Source: Bactrocera neohumeralis
Taxonomy: Eukaryota; Arthropoda; Insecta; Diptera; Tephritidae
Reading direction: 5' to 3'
Length of the DNA stretch: 64,000 nucleotides
NCBI RefSeq assembly: GCF_024586455.1
Contig: NC_065922.1
Coordinates: 38,994,089 to 39,058,088, forward strand
A program made the translations under genes and the position numbers. The notes beneath the pieces are model-generated. The model was not told the DNA's origin. It saw nothing but the letters and a program-made list of their open reading frames with translations, and ran no database searches. Shown piece by piece: positions 1 to 10,430 of the stretch. Position 1 is the stretch's first letter, and each line of letters begins with the position of its first letter.

Positions 1-204
1 AAATGAATGAAATTCGATCTAGACTTCTCCTAGTCCCCATACACCTAATATACGGATTTTCAATCATCCGCTTGATTTTACACCTTCTATATTGGTCAAT
101 CTGGTATAAGAAAATATATAAGAATTTCAAACTTCACGTTGGCTTTATACCATATATGGTATGAAGGTCAATATGTAAGATACATATCTTAAATTCTTCC
201 GCAA

Positions 205-1290
205 CATTTTTATACTCTTGCAACATGTTGCTATAATAGTTTTGTTCACCTAACGGCTGTTGGTTTCACCTAAAACTAATCGAGATAAATATTTAAAAAT
301 TAATGAACTTATTTCCTAAAACGCTAAAGCTTTAATAACCAAATTTGCTGAGGACAAATCTTATAAGAACCCTTAGCCACGGTGTAAGGACGAAATGAAA
401 TGAACTCCCTAAATAGCGGTTATGTTAAAAACTACTCAAAGGAATTTTTACATCCGGGATGGCACAAAAGGGCCTTATAGGAGCCAGCGCCAAAATTGGA
501 CGTAGAGGGTGGCACCGCCAACATTTATGTAGATGAAACCACATATCTTGGGACCTGCGAAATCATTATAGTATGTAGTATATTTGAGTTGGGGTAGTAT
601 CGACCCGATTTTATCTTTAAACTATCATAACAAATACTAAAAAATGTTCCAGGGTTTCATTATGATACATAGCTCACATACAATAACCAGTTATATGGAG
701 TAATGGGGGCTAGATCAATATTATATTTTATATTTTAGGAACAAAGACGCACTGTTATGAGTAAAACACGCTCTGTAACTTTCATTGAAATATCTCACAT
801 ATTGGCCGATACATGCAGTATAAAGTCACAAGGAAGTTTTGATACACAAAGTTACTATTACAATAAACTTATTAGAGGGTGGGCCCACACTCACTTTTTC
901 AAAATTTTTTGCCTACTGATGGTACTTGCTACTGCGATCACATGTGCCAAATTAGAGTTTTATATCTTAATTAAGTGCTTAGTTAAAGCACTTTATAAGC
1001 TTCCGGTTAATAGTGTTTTGTGGGCGAACTTGTATTTTTTTTTTTACTAAGGAACGCGTATACCAAGCTACATCAAGATATCTCACTTTTTACTCAAGTT
1101 ACAGCTTGCATGGACGGACGGGCGGACAGTCGGACTGTCACCCGGATTTCAACTTTTCTCATCATCTTGTATGTGTGTGCATATGTATAACTCTATACCT
1201 ACCTTGATTAGTTTTAGGTGATACATACAACCGTTATGTGAATAAAAATATTATACTTTGTGGAAACATTTTGCAAGAGTATAAAAAAGA
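205..1290. repeat. Non-autonomous element with about 75-bp terminal inverted repeats
   Basis: The left end (about 211-290) and the reverse complement of the right end (about 1207-1283) match over roughly 75 bp. Both start TATACTCTTGCAA and share the block CACCTAAAACTAATC; the right arm has a 7-base insertion relative to the left. The interior has no convincing protein. Blocks of the same family recur as fragments near 10.3, 33.7, 41.5, 50.95, 55.9 and 56.9 kb. This looks like a MITE-like or deleted DNA transposon; I cannot assign a superfamily. Confidence 0.65.
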
Positions 1291-1593
1291 GTTGTTCACT
1301 GCCAGAAATCTATTTTCAGAGGGCCTTCGAAAGATTTATTTAAAACACATTAAACTCTCTAAATGTATATCTATGTATGTATGATTGCATCTCTTTTGAT
1401 ATATACTATATATATTATATTGATATATACTACTATACTTTAGAGCATAAATATACGGCATAAGATTTGTTAGAATAATGAAAATCAGTATATGTAATAT
1501 ATAGGAGTTTGGGTAATTTCTGGATGAATTTTACATACTTTCGGCATTAGATAGAATATCCAAAATTAAGTGTCCATTCAATTTTGCTAAGAT
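1291..1593. other. AT-rich spacer
   Basis: Contains short TA-rich runs (around 1400-1430) and no recognisable gene or repeat end. Confidence 0.4.
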
Positions 1594-1901
1594 ATATTAC
1601 ATATTGACATAGTTCAGCGAATTAAAAGACAGCGGCTACGCTGGCTAGGTCATGTTGTCCGGATGGACGAAAACACTCCAGCTCTGAAAGTATTCGACGC
1701 AGTACCCGCCGGGGGAAGCAGAGGAAGAGGAAGACCTCCACTCCGTTGGAAGGACCAAGTGGAGAAGGACCTGGTTTCGCTTGGAATATCCAATTGGCGC
1801 CACGTAGCGAAAAAAAGAAACGACTGGCGCGCTATTGTTAACTCGGCTATAATCGCGTAAGCGGTGTCTACGCCAATTAAGAAGAAGATATTACATATTG
1901 A
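1594..1901 (+). mobile_element. 5'-truncated RTE-like LINE tail with 14-bp target-site duplication
   Basis: The body 1608-1887 encodes the C-terminal end of an RTE-like LINE polyprotein, with the block RLRWLGHVVRMDEN followed by a GRGRPPLRWKDQVEKDL region and a stop at 1858-1860. It ends in AAG repeats. The 14-mer ATATTACATATTGA occurs exactly at both flanks (1594-1607 and 1888-1901), a target-site duplication. The protein is nearly the same as the copy at 49.2-49.8 kb, with 5 differences over 65 residues. Truncation and duplication together fit target-primed reverse transcription. The clade name is inferred from the RWLGHVxRM tail. Confidence 0.8.
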
Positions 1902-2205
1902 AAAATAGAAAGCAAGCGTGATTGCAATCCGACCTCGTTCATTTTGCACTGTAAAATTGGAACGATATTAGTTCAAATCGGTCCATCGTCCAATTTCTCC
2001 TACAAAGCCCTTTCATGCGATCTCGACTTATCGTTTGTGGTAGTTTTTAACAGTGGAATTATTTGATGTACTTGTAGTCAGATTAATTTTTCGTGAATGG
2101 CTCACCGCAAAGAATTATTTTTACCACTTGTCACTCTATAAAACAACAACAACAAATACATAATTAAACTAAAAAGATATTTGAAGCACCGTTTTTTTAC
2201 TACTG
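1902..2205. other. Spacer without recognisable gene
   Basis: AT-rich, with a short CAACAACAAC run near 2145; nothing else supported. Confidence 0.4.
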
Positions 2206-2600
2206 TGATAAAATTGAAAGGGGAATTTTGTCCATTTCATCGCCTTCAATACCCCTCCCGCTGCAATACACTTATGCCAACGCGTCTTCCAGTCATCATA
2301 GCACGTGAGCATCAGAGCCTTCTTCGATCCAGCTTTTATATCCTCAATTGAGTCATAACGGTGTCATTGGAGTGGTCATGTGAATTTGCTGAATAGCCAG
2401 AAGTTACACGAAGGTAAATCAGGCGAATGCGGTGGTTGCGGCACGATATTTGTTGAAAATGTGGCGAAATGATCACGAATAACCAAGGCAGTATGAGATT
2501 GTGCATTATAGCAATTCTTTGTTCAATACACCTCAACTGATACAGCATCGTTTCCTTAAACTTCTCATATTTCATTGCTGGCTTGCGTGGCACTATTCTC
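2206..2600 (-). mobile_element. Degenerate mariner-like transposase, C-terminal part
   Basis: On the minus strand, in shifting frames, the text reads like the second half of a mariner transposase. There is a PHSPDLPSCNFWLFSKF stretch (the usual P-SPDLAPCDFxLFPK site), then SIEDIKAGSKKAL, then DDWKTRWHKCIAAGG. Frameshifts and stops break it, so it is not functional. A second shorter copy of the same 3' end lies at 51.03-51.18 kb. Mariner assignment rests on these motifs; the N-terminal half is not seen. Confidence 0.7.
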
Positions 2601-2784
2601 TTTTTTATACAAAAATTTCAAAATATAGCGAATTTCTTCATTATTTTCACTAATTTTTGAACAGCTGTAACTTTTTTTCAACTTCCCCGAATTTAATTTT
2701 TTTGGGTTAAATGAAGCTTAACTGGAGATATACGACTGCAACATCAATTGACAAAATACGAGACGACTTTTTCGACTACCCAAT

Positions 2785-3880
2785 ATTTTAATTCAAATAA
2801 ACCCCAATTAAGTACACGGAAGATCTACGTTACATATATAGTTTGCCTATGATCACTCTGTGAAAATCGAGAAAATAAGTCATTGTGCAAAACTCAGATT
2901 AATTAAGGTTATTGGAAATATTCAGAACTATTCACATTTCCATGTGCAACTATTCCGAACAAAGTTGGTTTCACTTTCACACTGCTACACTACATTGTTT
3001 ATACACATATGTATGTATGTAGGTAGTATAATAACTCACGCAACAACAATAAATACAACTGAGATATGAAAAAACAATACTTTTAAGTAATTAACACATT
3101 ATAGAATCTAGTTAGTGATTGCAAAATTTTATATAATTACTTACTATTTGCACATACATACATAGATGTGTTTACTTATAAAGTCGGTAAATTTTCAATG
3201 AAAATTATGCGTCTTAATACACAACATATACAACATGTGTATATATAAATCAGTAACACGTTTGCTTTGGGAAAACAATAAAATAAACGGTGCTTTTTAG
3301 AATTCCGGGAACTTATTAATTATACTTTTTTACTTACCTCAATACTGAGAACACCATTTTCCGTACTCATTATGTCTTGATTTGCTTAGTATTAATTTAT
3401 AATAATTTCATTAGATTTTTTAAAAGTACGTATTATACGTTATTTTCAACTTTCTCCGCATATACACAAACACACATTAAAATTTTCATATGTATTAGTT
3501 GCTCCTAAAATCCGTAATCAATAAACATAAAGTCAGCCTTTGAAAATTTATAAAAAATATTAACAAATTTTACATTGAATTAAAGTATTTCTCACTTAGA
3601 GTTGTGGATTTGTTGGCGTTCAGAACGGAACTGTTTAAAAGCCTTCTCTTACAATTGTCTTCAAAGCACTGTTTAATTTTGCAACAAGCAAGAGCGTCAA
3701 TCTTTCGGCTAACACACCAATATTGCCGTGATAATGAAAAAATAATAATAAGAAAACTCCCAGACATAAAAACAAATATTACCTGTGTTTCAATATCTTA
3801 CAAAAATTTCATGCGCTTAACAATCATATAAACGAACAAATTAAATATGATTTTTTATATGGAAAAGAAGAAAAAACGTT
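2785..3880. other. AT-rich intergenic stretch
   Basis: No supported gene. It contains short GTATGTATG microsatellite runs (around 3010-3020), common in this genome; the overlapping 60-75-codon open frames on both strands near 3.6-3.8 kb look like chance. Confidence 0.4.
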
Positions 3881-3882
3881 AA

Positions 3883-4860
3883 CTTCGGCTGCACCGAAGC
3901 TAATATACCCTTCACAGGTGCATTCCTTTAAGTAACTATGTGTTCAGTTTGTATGGCAGCTATATGCTATAGTAATCCGATCTGAACAAATTTTTCGGAG
4001 ATTATATTATTACCTTAAACAGTAATCCATGCCAAATTTTGTGAAGATACCACGTCAAATGCAAAAGTTTTCCATACCAGCACTAGATTCCGATCATTCT
4101 GTTTGTATGGCAGCTACATATATGCTATAGTTAACCGATCTGAACAATTTCTTCGGAGATTGCTTTGTTGCCTTAGAAAATAATCGATACCAAATGAAAA
4201 ATCGTGAATATATCTTGTCAAATGGGAAAGTTTTCCTTGCAAGAACTTGATTCAGATCGTTCAGTTTGTATGGTAGCTATATGCTATAGTTATACGATCT
4301 CAACAATTTCTACAGAGATTACATAGTTGCCTTAGAAAATAATCTACACCAATGACGTTTGCAAAATTTCAAAACGTTATCTTAAAAACTGAGGGATCGT
4401 TCAGTTGTATGTATATATATACAGAGTGAGCATGATCGACTCAGAACAATTTCTTCGGAGATTGCTTTGTTGCCTTAGAAAATAATCGATACCAAATGAA
4501 AAATCGTGAATATATCTTGTCAAATGGGAAAGTTTTCCTTGCAAGAACTTGATTCAGATCGTTCAGTTTGTATGGCAGCTATATGTTATAGTGGTCCGAT
4601 ATCGACAAATGAGCAGCTTCTTGAAGAGGAAATTACGTTTGCAAAATTTCAAAACGTTAACTTAAAAACTGAGGGACTAGTTCGTATGTACATATACAGA
4701 CGGACAGACGGACAGACGGGCGGGCGGACATGGCTAAATCGACTCAGCTCAACATACTGATCATTTATATACTATATATATAATTTATAGGGTCTGCGAC
4801 GCTCCCTTCTGGGTGTTACAAATATCGCGACAAACTTAATATACCCTGTTCAGGGTATAA
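3883..4860. repeat. Hairpin-ended repeat with internal minisatellite
   Basis: The left end carries the palindrome CTTCGG-CTGCA-CCGAAG (about 3884-3900). The right end carries the near-perfect hairpin TATACCCTGTTCAGGGTATA (4840-4859). Inside, a unit beginning TTCAGTTTGTATGGCAGC recurs near 3945, 4098, 4260 and 4562, at roughly 155-160 bp or twice that. An exact block of about 130 bp at 4142-4273 is repeated at 4444-4575, offset 302. A run of GACGGACAGACGG and a GGGTCTGCGACG block precede the right end. A diverged relative is at 50.33-50.91 kb. I see no coding capacity; a Helitron/Helentron-like origin is possible but unproven. Confidence 0.65.
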
Positions 4861-4861
4861 A

Positions 4862-5805
4862 TATGGAAGACGTAAATCAATAAATGTATAAATAAATGCA
4901 TACGTATGTATGTAAGAACATATGAATAAATAAAGTACCTTAGGTATATAGCATTTACTTATGAATATACGTATGTAGATGAAAGTAATATTTATGAAAG
5001 TAAAAACGGGTTTGTTCTGATGGTACAGATATCAATTGTTCTTATATTGTATGTATGTATATTTAAGTTCACATTGTGAATCACTTCAACATACATATCT
5101 TAGACAGCAGTGTGTTTTGTTATGTTTATTACTTATAAACATTAGTCTGACGAGATGAGTTTCTTCCTTGATTTTTGTTAGTCCTTTGGCTTGAGGATAA
5201 AAGCTGAGATATCCCAAAAGTAAATCAATAAATCCGTTAACCTTACAAAGTGAATTTCGTCAAGAAACTTATGTTGTAACTCTGTAATGAGCAAAATGGA
5301 TATGGCTTATTATACAATGGACGAACTGATTTGAAATCAAATATTAAAAAGATATATTGTATTAAAATATTTAATAACTCGAGGATATCTAATATTCTTT
5401 ACTCTGTTTTGATTACAACAGCGCTTTGACTTCACCTGAGAAACAAAGTTTATTGCAAATATTGATAACATAATTCTCGGTAAATGCATTATGATAATTA
5501 TGCTGAAAACGAATTTTGAAATCGTTTATAAAAGTTTTTTTTACAAAATTTAACATACAACAATTTTAATTCTTACAAATGCCGAAAGTATCTAATGACG
5601 GCTATAGTCCGAATGAAAAGACGAAAAAATCATATCAATAAAATATGAAAGGACTAATCTACAACATTAAACTAATTACACTATTTAATGTTACAGTTAT
5701 TTTGCGACTGTGATGTTAGAGGAGAGTTGTAGTCAAGGTAGATCCCTTAGTAAACCAGTCGTAAATTTTCCTTCAGATTTGTTTAGTAGTGTTTATTAGT
5801 TAGTA
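4862..5805. other. AT-rich intergenic stretch
   Basis: Nothing recognisable beyond GTATGTATGT microsatellites near 4905 and 5050. Confidence 0.4.
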
Positions 5806-5890
5806 ATGTGAAAATAAGTAAATAAAACTAAGTTCTGAAGTAACCGAACACTTTATACTCTTAAAATAGTCAAAGATGAAAGAAGATTTA
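5806..5890 (+). repeat. 85-bp direct repeat, copy 1
   Basis: Identical over 85 bp to 6062-6146. It contains a decayed version of the hairpin motif seen at other element ends (AGTTCTGAAGTAACCGAAC, then TTTATACTCTT). Confidence 0.9.
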
Positions 5891-6061
5891 TATATACATA
5901 TATACATTTTCCCGTAGTTCCTAGGTGGAACATAGGGCCTCAATAAACAAATTATAATTAATTTTATTTACAGCTATAAATTTAATTTCTCTCCAAAAAT
6001 AACCACTTCTCTGTGCTTCTGCTTCGACTTCCCGTCTCCAGGTGTTGGCTGGTCTCCCGCC
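5891..6061 (-). mobile_element. LINE 3' tail lying exactly between two 85-bp direct repeats
   Basis: Read on the minus strand, the insert starts in a GGRPANTWRREVEAEAQRSG block and ends in LFIEALCST and a stop. That is the classic C-terminus of RTE/CR1-type LINE polyproteins (RGRP-x-TWRRxxExE ... W-x-x-F-x-x-ALCST). It is followed by a short 3' UTR and a TA-rich tail next to copy 1 of the repeat. It is a different LINE lineage from the tail at 1.6 kb. The layout is that of a severely 5'-truncated insertion with an exceptionally long target duplication. Confidence 0.7.
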
Positions 6062-6146
6062 ATGTGAAAATAAGTAAATAAAACTAAGTTCTGAAGTAAC
6101 CGAACACTTTATACTCTTAAAATAGTCAAAGATGAAAGAAGATTTA
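6062..6146 (+). repeat. 85-bp direct repeat, copy 2
   Basis: Second copy of 5806-5890, no mismatch seen; offset 256 bp. Confidence 0.9.
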
Positions 6147-6484
6147 AGTATTGGCAAAATTTTATTTAAAAAATTTTTAATATTGGTTATTCGGCGAAAT
6201 TATAAATGGATCATATCATATTTAATGTACCATATAACATAGCTATAGGTCATATAACCATTTTATCTTTTTATATTTATCATATTAGTGGTGAGGAAAG
6301 GTACATACAGGGCTTGTGCGGAATAGGACTGATTTTCTTCCGCCGCGATTGTACTTCGGAGAGTGCGCGCACTGACTGGATTCGGTAGAGGGCGTTCCTA
6401 GCTAACAAGCGAGGGGCTGGTTAGTTGTCTCTGAGCACCTGTAGAGTCAGGACAAACATTTTCGCGCGACGCAAGCCGAAAATA
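6147..6484. other. Spacer with a GC-richer patch
   Basis: AT-rich to about 6300, then less AT-rich (6300-6480). The patch may belong to the mariner remnant that follows. No gene recognised. Confidence 0.35.
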
Positions 6485-6790
6485 CAGCATTCGTTAGAGC
6501 AGAGGTACGCAATTAAATTCTGTGTGAAACTCGGTAAATCTAAACGCTTCTTCCAATCGTCAAAACATTTTTTATAGGCACTTTCTGGGATGGCCTTCAG
6601 CTCTCGCGTCGAATTGGTTTTGATGTCTTCAATTGAGTCGAAGCGTGTTCCGCGAAGTGGATATTTCAGTGTGGAGAATAAGAAAAGTCAGAGGGGGTCA
6701 TATCAGATGAATACGGTGCTTGCTCAATCATATTTTTTGGGTGTTTGGTCAAAATTTAATACAAATACGTTAAAAAATTTTGTAAAATTC
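6485..6790 (-). mobile_element. Degenerate mariner-like transposase C-terminus
   Basis: The minus strand reads LKYPLRGTRFDSIEDIKTNS followed by a RELKAIPESAYKKCFDDWKK stretch. This is the conserved end of a mariner transposase (LRGxRF-SIEDIKxxS ... IPxxxFxKCFDDWKKR). Upstream residues are scrambled. It is a separate lineage from the 2.2-kb copy. Confidence 0.7.
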
Positions 6791-6829
6791 GACAAACACT
6801 ACTGAGGTCGACTGACATAAGCAGCTGCT

Positions 6830-7260
6830 GTAAACACACTGGTTGACGGATCGCGCTAATTTTTGGCATCATAATTAAGGACAGTTGTACCAACCTAGGA
6901 AAAAAAAATTTACCTGTCTTCCGGCGGGAGATAAGAGGGGGAAATGAAGAATATATAACATTTATTTACATGAATATATTACCGCTAAAAGATTGTGTTC
7001 AAGTTGTCAGAGAAATTTCCAAATCAGCGTTGAAACAAAATTTGTGTAGATGTTCATGAGCACCTACATACATACATATATTACGAACTAAAAGACTTTA
7101 ATCAAATCATAAACTCTTTGTCGCGCGTGTGATACAACTCCGTGTCAATATTTACCATAAAATGTCAATATTTATAGCGATTTTATCATTTATAAAAAAT
7201 GATTACAAAATGATTTTAAGCTTTATTATAAGCTATATACATATATAGGCAGCTTGTATA
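6830..7260. other. AT-rich spacer
   Basis: No recognisable gene or element end. Confidence 0.35.
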
Positions 7261-7545
7261 CTTTTCTATTAGATAATACGGACTGATTTTATGACAAAAT
7301 GGCGGCTTTAAAAAAAAGTACAGTTTAACCAAAATGTTGATCATTTTTGGCCTGCCAAAATTAGATTTTTGATCAGAGCAGAAAACTGAAAAGATAGGTA
7401 CAAAATACAGTTTTGTGGTTCGTTAATTAAATAAATTTTTAGCATTGGCGCTATGTTTGATTGTAACGATAGCTGATCTAAAAAATGAAATAGGTTTGCA
7501 AAATTGTGGAATGATGGTAGAACATATTATAAGAAAAATTTGAAA
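7261..7545 (-). repeat. Diverged duplicate of the Helitron fragment
   Basis: Matches 7643-7995 in the same orientation, with several deletions. Shared blocks include AGATAATACGG, AATGGCGGCTTTAAAAAAA, a GATCATTTTTGGCCTGCC block and GCATTGGCGCTATG. Spacing to the longer copy is about 380 bp. Confidence 0.75.
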
Positions 7546-7642
7546 AAATTAAATTAATTTTGATTTAAATTCAATCTACGACGGCGGTAAAAAGCTTCTT
7601 AACTGCTGCAACGTTTCGGCCTTCTGCTTGTATAAAAACTAA

Positions 7643-8061
7643 ACTTTTCTATTAGATAATACGGAGCTGCGGTCTAACAAAAACAAAAACTGACAAAATG
7701 GCGGCTTTAAAAAAAAAGTACAGTTTGACCAAAATGTTGATCATTTTTGGCCTGCCAAAATTAGATTTTTGATCAGAGCAGAAAACTGAAAGGTAGATAG
7801 GTAGGTATTCATCTTTTCCTTGATAGTGTTTTTTACGTTTACCGTACGTACTTATATTGTTGCTACACAGTGCGGTTTGTGGTTCGTTAATTAAATAAAT
7901 TTTTAGCATTGGCGCTATGTTTGATTGTAACGATAGCTGATCTACGTCTGAAATGAAATAGGTTTGCAAGAATTGTGGACTTTGGCCCGATGATGGTAGA
8001 AGCATACCTATTAGATGATACACTTGTCCCTCTATTTTAAAAGTAAGCATAAAATTATTCC
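7643..8061 (-). mobile_element. Helitron Rep/helicase fragment (helitron-like N domain)
   Basis: The minus-strand frame, open from 8077 to 7652, carries FKIEGQVYHLIGMLLPSSGQ followed by SPQFLQTYFISDVDQ. In the family this block reads GQVYHxIGSLLP...PxFLQIYFxGD and lies in the helitron-like N domain upstream of the Rep nuclease. After about 60 residues the frame drifts into unrelated low-complexity sequence. No Rep HHY motif or PIF1 helicase motif is present, so this is a dead fragment. It is cut on its 5' side by the LINE tail at 8062. Identification is by motif recall. Confidence 0.7.
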
Positions 8062-8325
8062 TGTGCGCATTGGCCACGGCGAATAATTTGATAATATACG
8101 GACATTGACATAGTTCAGCGAATTAAAAGACCTAATATGTTGTCCAGATGGATGAAAACACTCCAGCTCTGAAAGTATTCGACGCAGTACCCGCCGAGGG
8201 AGCAGATGTGGAGAAGGACCTATGATATCCAATTGACGTAGCGAAAAGAAGAAACGACTGGCGCGCTGTTGTTAACTCGATAATCGCGTAAGCGGTGTCT
8301 ACGCCAATTAAGAAGAAGAAGAGCA
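8062..8325 (+). mobile_element. Decayed copy of the RTE-like LINE tail
   Basis: Nucleotide match to 49.44-49.79 kb with several internal deletions: GACATAGTTCAGCGAATTAA, GACGCAGTACCCGCCG, then GCGGTGTCTACGCCAATTAA and AAG repeats. The reading frame is destroyed. Confidence 0.85.
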
Positions 8326-8339
8326 CATACCATTTGGTT

Positions 8340-10292
8340 CGGCGCAATTTTTGGTAAAACACTTAGTAAGCCGCAGCGATCGCTCGATACTCGACTCCCG
8401 CGCGGGCACTTGAGAAGTCTTTAAATTTTATTGAGCAAGCCTCTGCGACCGCTCGATACTCGCCTTTCCGGCACGATGGCGATCCGTATTTTCTTCGACT
8501 TGCAAGACAATTTTCAGTTTCTGATGAAGATTCTCCATCACGGCATGTTTTTGATACCTTCGATGCTAAGGCATCTCGGCTCGACAGGAGTAAGCTACCT
8601 CACCAAGGTCCTCAACCTGTCGCTGACCACTCTTCAAATACCCGATGTGTGGAAAGTCGGAAGAGTGGTCCCACTACTGAACCCTGGGAAACCCGCCAAC
8701 AAAGGGGAGTCCTATCGTCCGATAACTCTGCTCTCTCCAGTAGAGAAGACACTTGGGGCCTTGCTACTCCCGACCTTCACTCACCACCTGAGCCTAGCCA
8801 GCCACGAGCATGGATTCCGAAAAGTGCACAGCACCACCACAGCACTTAGCGTCATAAACGCTCAGATAGTTCGCGGCCTCAACCAGAAACCACCCTGTGA
8901 GAGAACGATCCTCGTAGTTTGGACTTGTCAAAAGCTTTTGACACCGTCAACCACACAACGTTACTGCAAGACATTGAGAAAACTACGCTTCCTCCAGGAT
9001 TGAAGAGGTGGTCCATGAACTACCTGAGCGGTCGTCAATCATCCGTACTATTTCGAGGTGAAACATCTAAACTTAGAAGAATTAAACAGGGGGTTCCGCA
9101 GGGTGGTGTCCTCTCCCCGTTACTGTTTAACTTCTACATCTCGAAACTCCGACAGCCACCAGAGAGGGTTTCCATAACCACGTACGCAAATGATTACACG
9201 ATATTGACGTCGTTCAATGGAATCGATGGCATGTGTTCGAAAGTAAACATCTAACCTCACACTTTTCCCCCACCAAATCCACAGCGACCATTTTTACGAA
9301 CTGGACGAAGGAGTATAGACTTCAACTTAATATTGTAGTCGATGGCGTCAAAATTCCGACTGTCAACAACCCTAAGATTTTATATGTAACTCCCCATACT
9401 ATCGCCAAGGTACATAGCCGCAACAAAATCCTCAAGTCTTTAGCCAGCAGCACATGGGAAAAAGACAAAGAAACGTTGTTGGCAACATATGTACAAGGCA
9501 ATCGGCCGGCCGGTCCTCAATTACGCAGCACCAATATAGCCGCCTGGATGCAGTGATGAGGAAACTCCAGACTTGTCAGAATACTGCACTCCGGACCACG
9601 ACGGGATGCCTCTTGATGTCTCCTATCGAACACCTAGGGACATAGTGAGATGCTTATGCTCCCAGTTTAGGAACATAATGAACTCCTCTCCAAACTGTTC
9701 CTGCTGGGATGTTTTCGTAGAAATTACCCTTTCAGCACCCTGCTTGGAGCAGAACCGCCTCCTAGGAGCATCGATAGGTCTTTCCTTGACTACGTCGACG
9801 ACATCGTACAGTACGCCGGACTTCGGACGCAACTGACTTCCGACAGGTACTAACCGCCATTCACAGTGGAGCTATCAACACCTTCACCTTCCCGTGAATG
9901 GCGTTCTTGGAGTCAAACCACCACCCATCGCAGACGAAGAGCTCGACTTGCCGCGAGAAACGCGAGTGGCCCTAGCGCAGCTTCGTTTTGTATATTGGAG
10001 CAGGTTAAACTCCTACTTATCCAGAATAGACCCCGACATATCCAGTGTATGTCTTGCATGCAACGAGTCTCCGCATGACACTAACCACCTCTTTGCATGC
10101 CCTGCCAACCCTACTCATCTAACACCCTTTTCCCTTTGGTCCGACCCCGTCGAAACAGCACGTTTCCTGGGCCTCCCGCTAGATGACGTCGACGACCACA
10201 TGGATAACCCTTACCATCCTAACGGGGATTGAGAAACCGTTAAAACAACAACATCCCAACGGTGACTAGGTACCCATTATAACAACAACAAC
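8340..10292 (+). mobile_element. Jockey-clade LINE, reverse transcriptase to 3' end, frameshifted
   Basis: Several overlapping plus-strand frames together cover most of a jockey-type RT and C-terminal region. In order they show PDVWKVGRVVPLLNPGKPAN and SYRPITLL (8630-8740), DLSKAFDTVNH (about 8925), IKQGVPQGGVLSPLLFNFYI (about 9080), YANDYTIL (the YADD box with D to N, about 9183), STATIFTNWTKE, LASSTWEKDKETLL, QTCQNTALRTTTGCLLMSPI, and the zinc-knuckle-like C-x2-C...H-x4-C tail near 10050-10100. It ends with AAC repeats (10244-10300). Endonuclease and gag are absent; frameshifts lie near 8.92, 9.24 and 9.5 kb. It is dead. Related pieces sit at 33.3 kb (-) and 35.0 kb (+). Confidence 0.85.
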
Positions 10293-10294
10293 AA

Positions 10295-10430
10295 CAACAA
10301 CGAACCAGTCCATACTTTTTCGCCAAGGAATATATACATACATATGTACATATGTATACCAAGTTTATGATATCTCACTTTTCACTCAAATTACAGCTTG
10401 CACGGACGGACGGACGACCAATAAAAACTC
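10295..10430 (+). repeat. Fragment of the 205-1290 TIR-element family
   Basis: Shares with 1030-1115 the series TTCGCCAAGGAA, ATATCTCACTTTTCACTC, TTACAGCTTGCACGGACGG. Confidence 0.6.

Noticed and set aside
1650..1949. 99-codon minus-strand frame
   Set aside because: Antisense shadow of the LINE tail; the plus-strand frame carries the conserved motif.
4680..4745. GACGGACAG-type tandem run as a CRISPR-like or regulatory array
   Set aside because: Short imperfect microsatellite that recurs in several copies of the same repeat families; no spacer structure.
7652..8077. 141-codon minus-strand frame as a host gene
   Set aside because: Its first part is a Helitron signature and the rest is low-complexity; the block is duplicated nearby and lacks exons.
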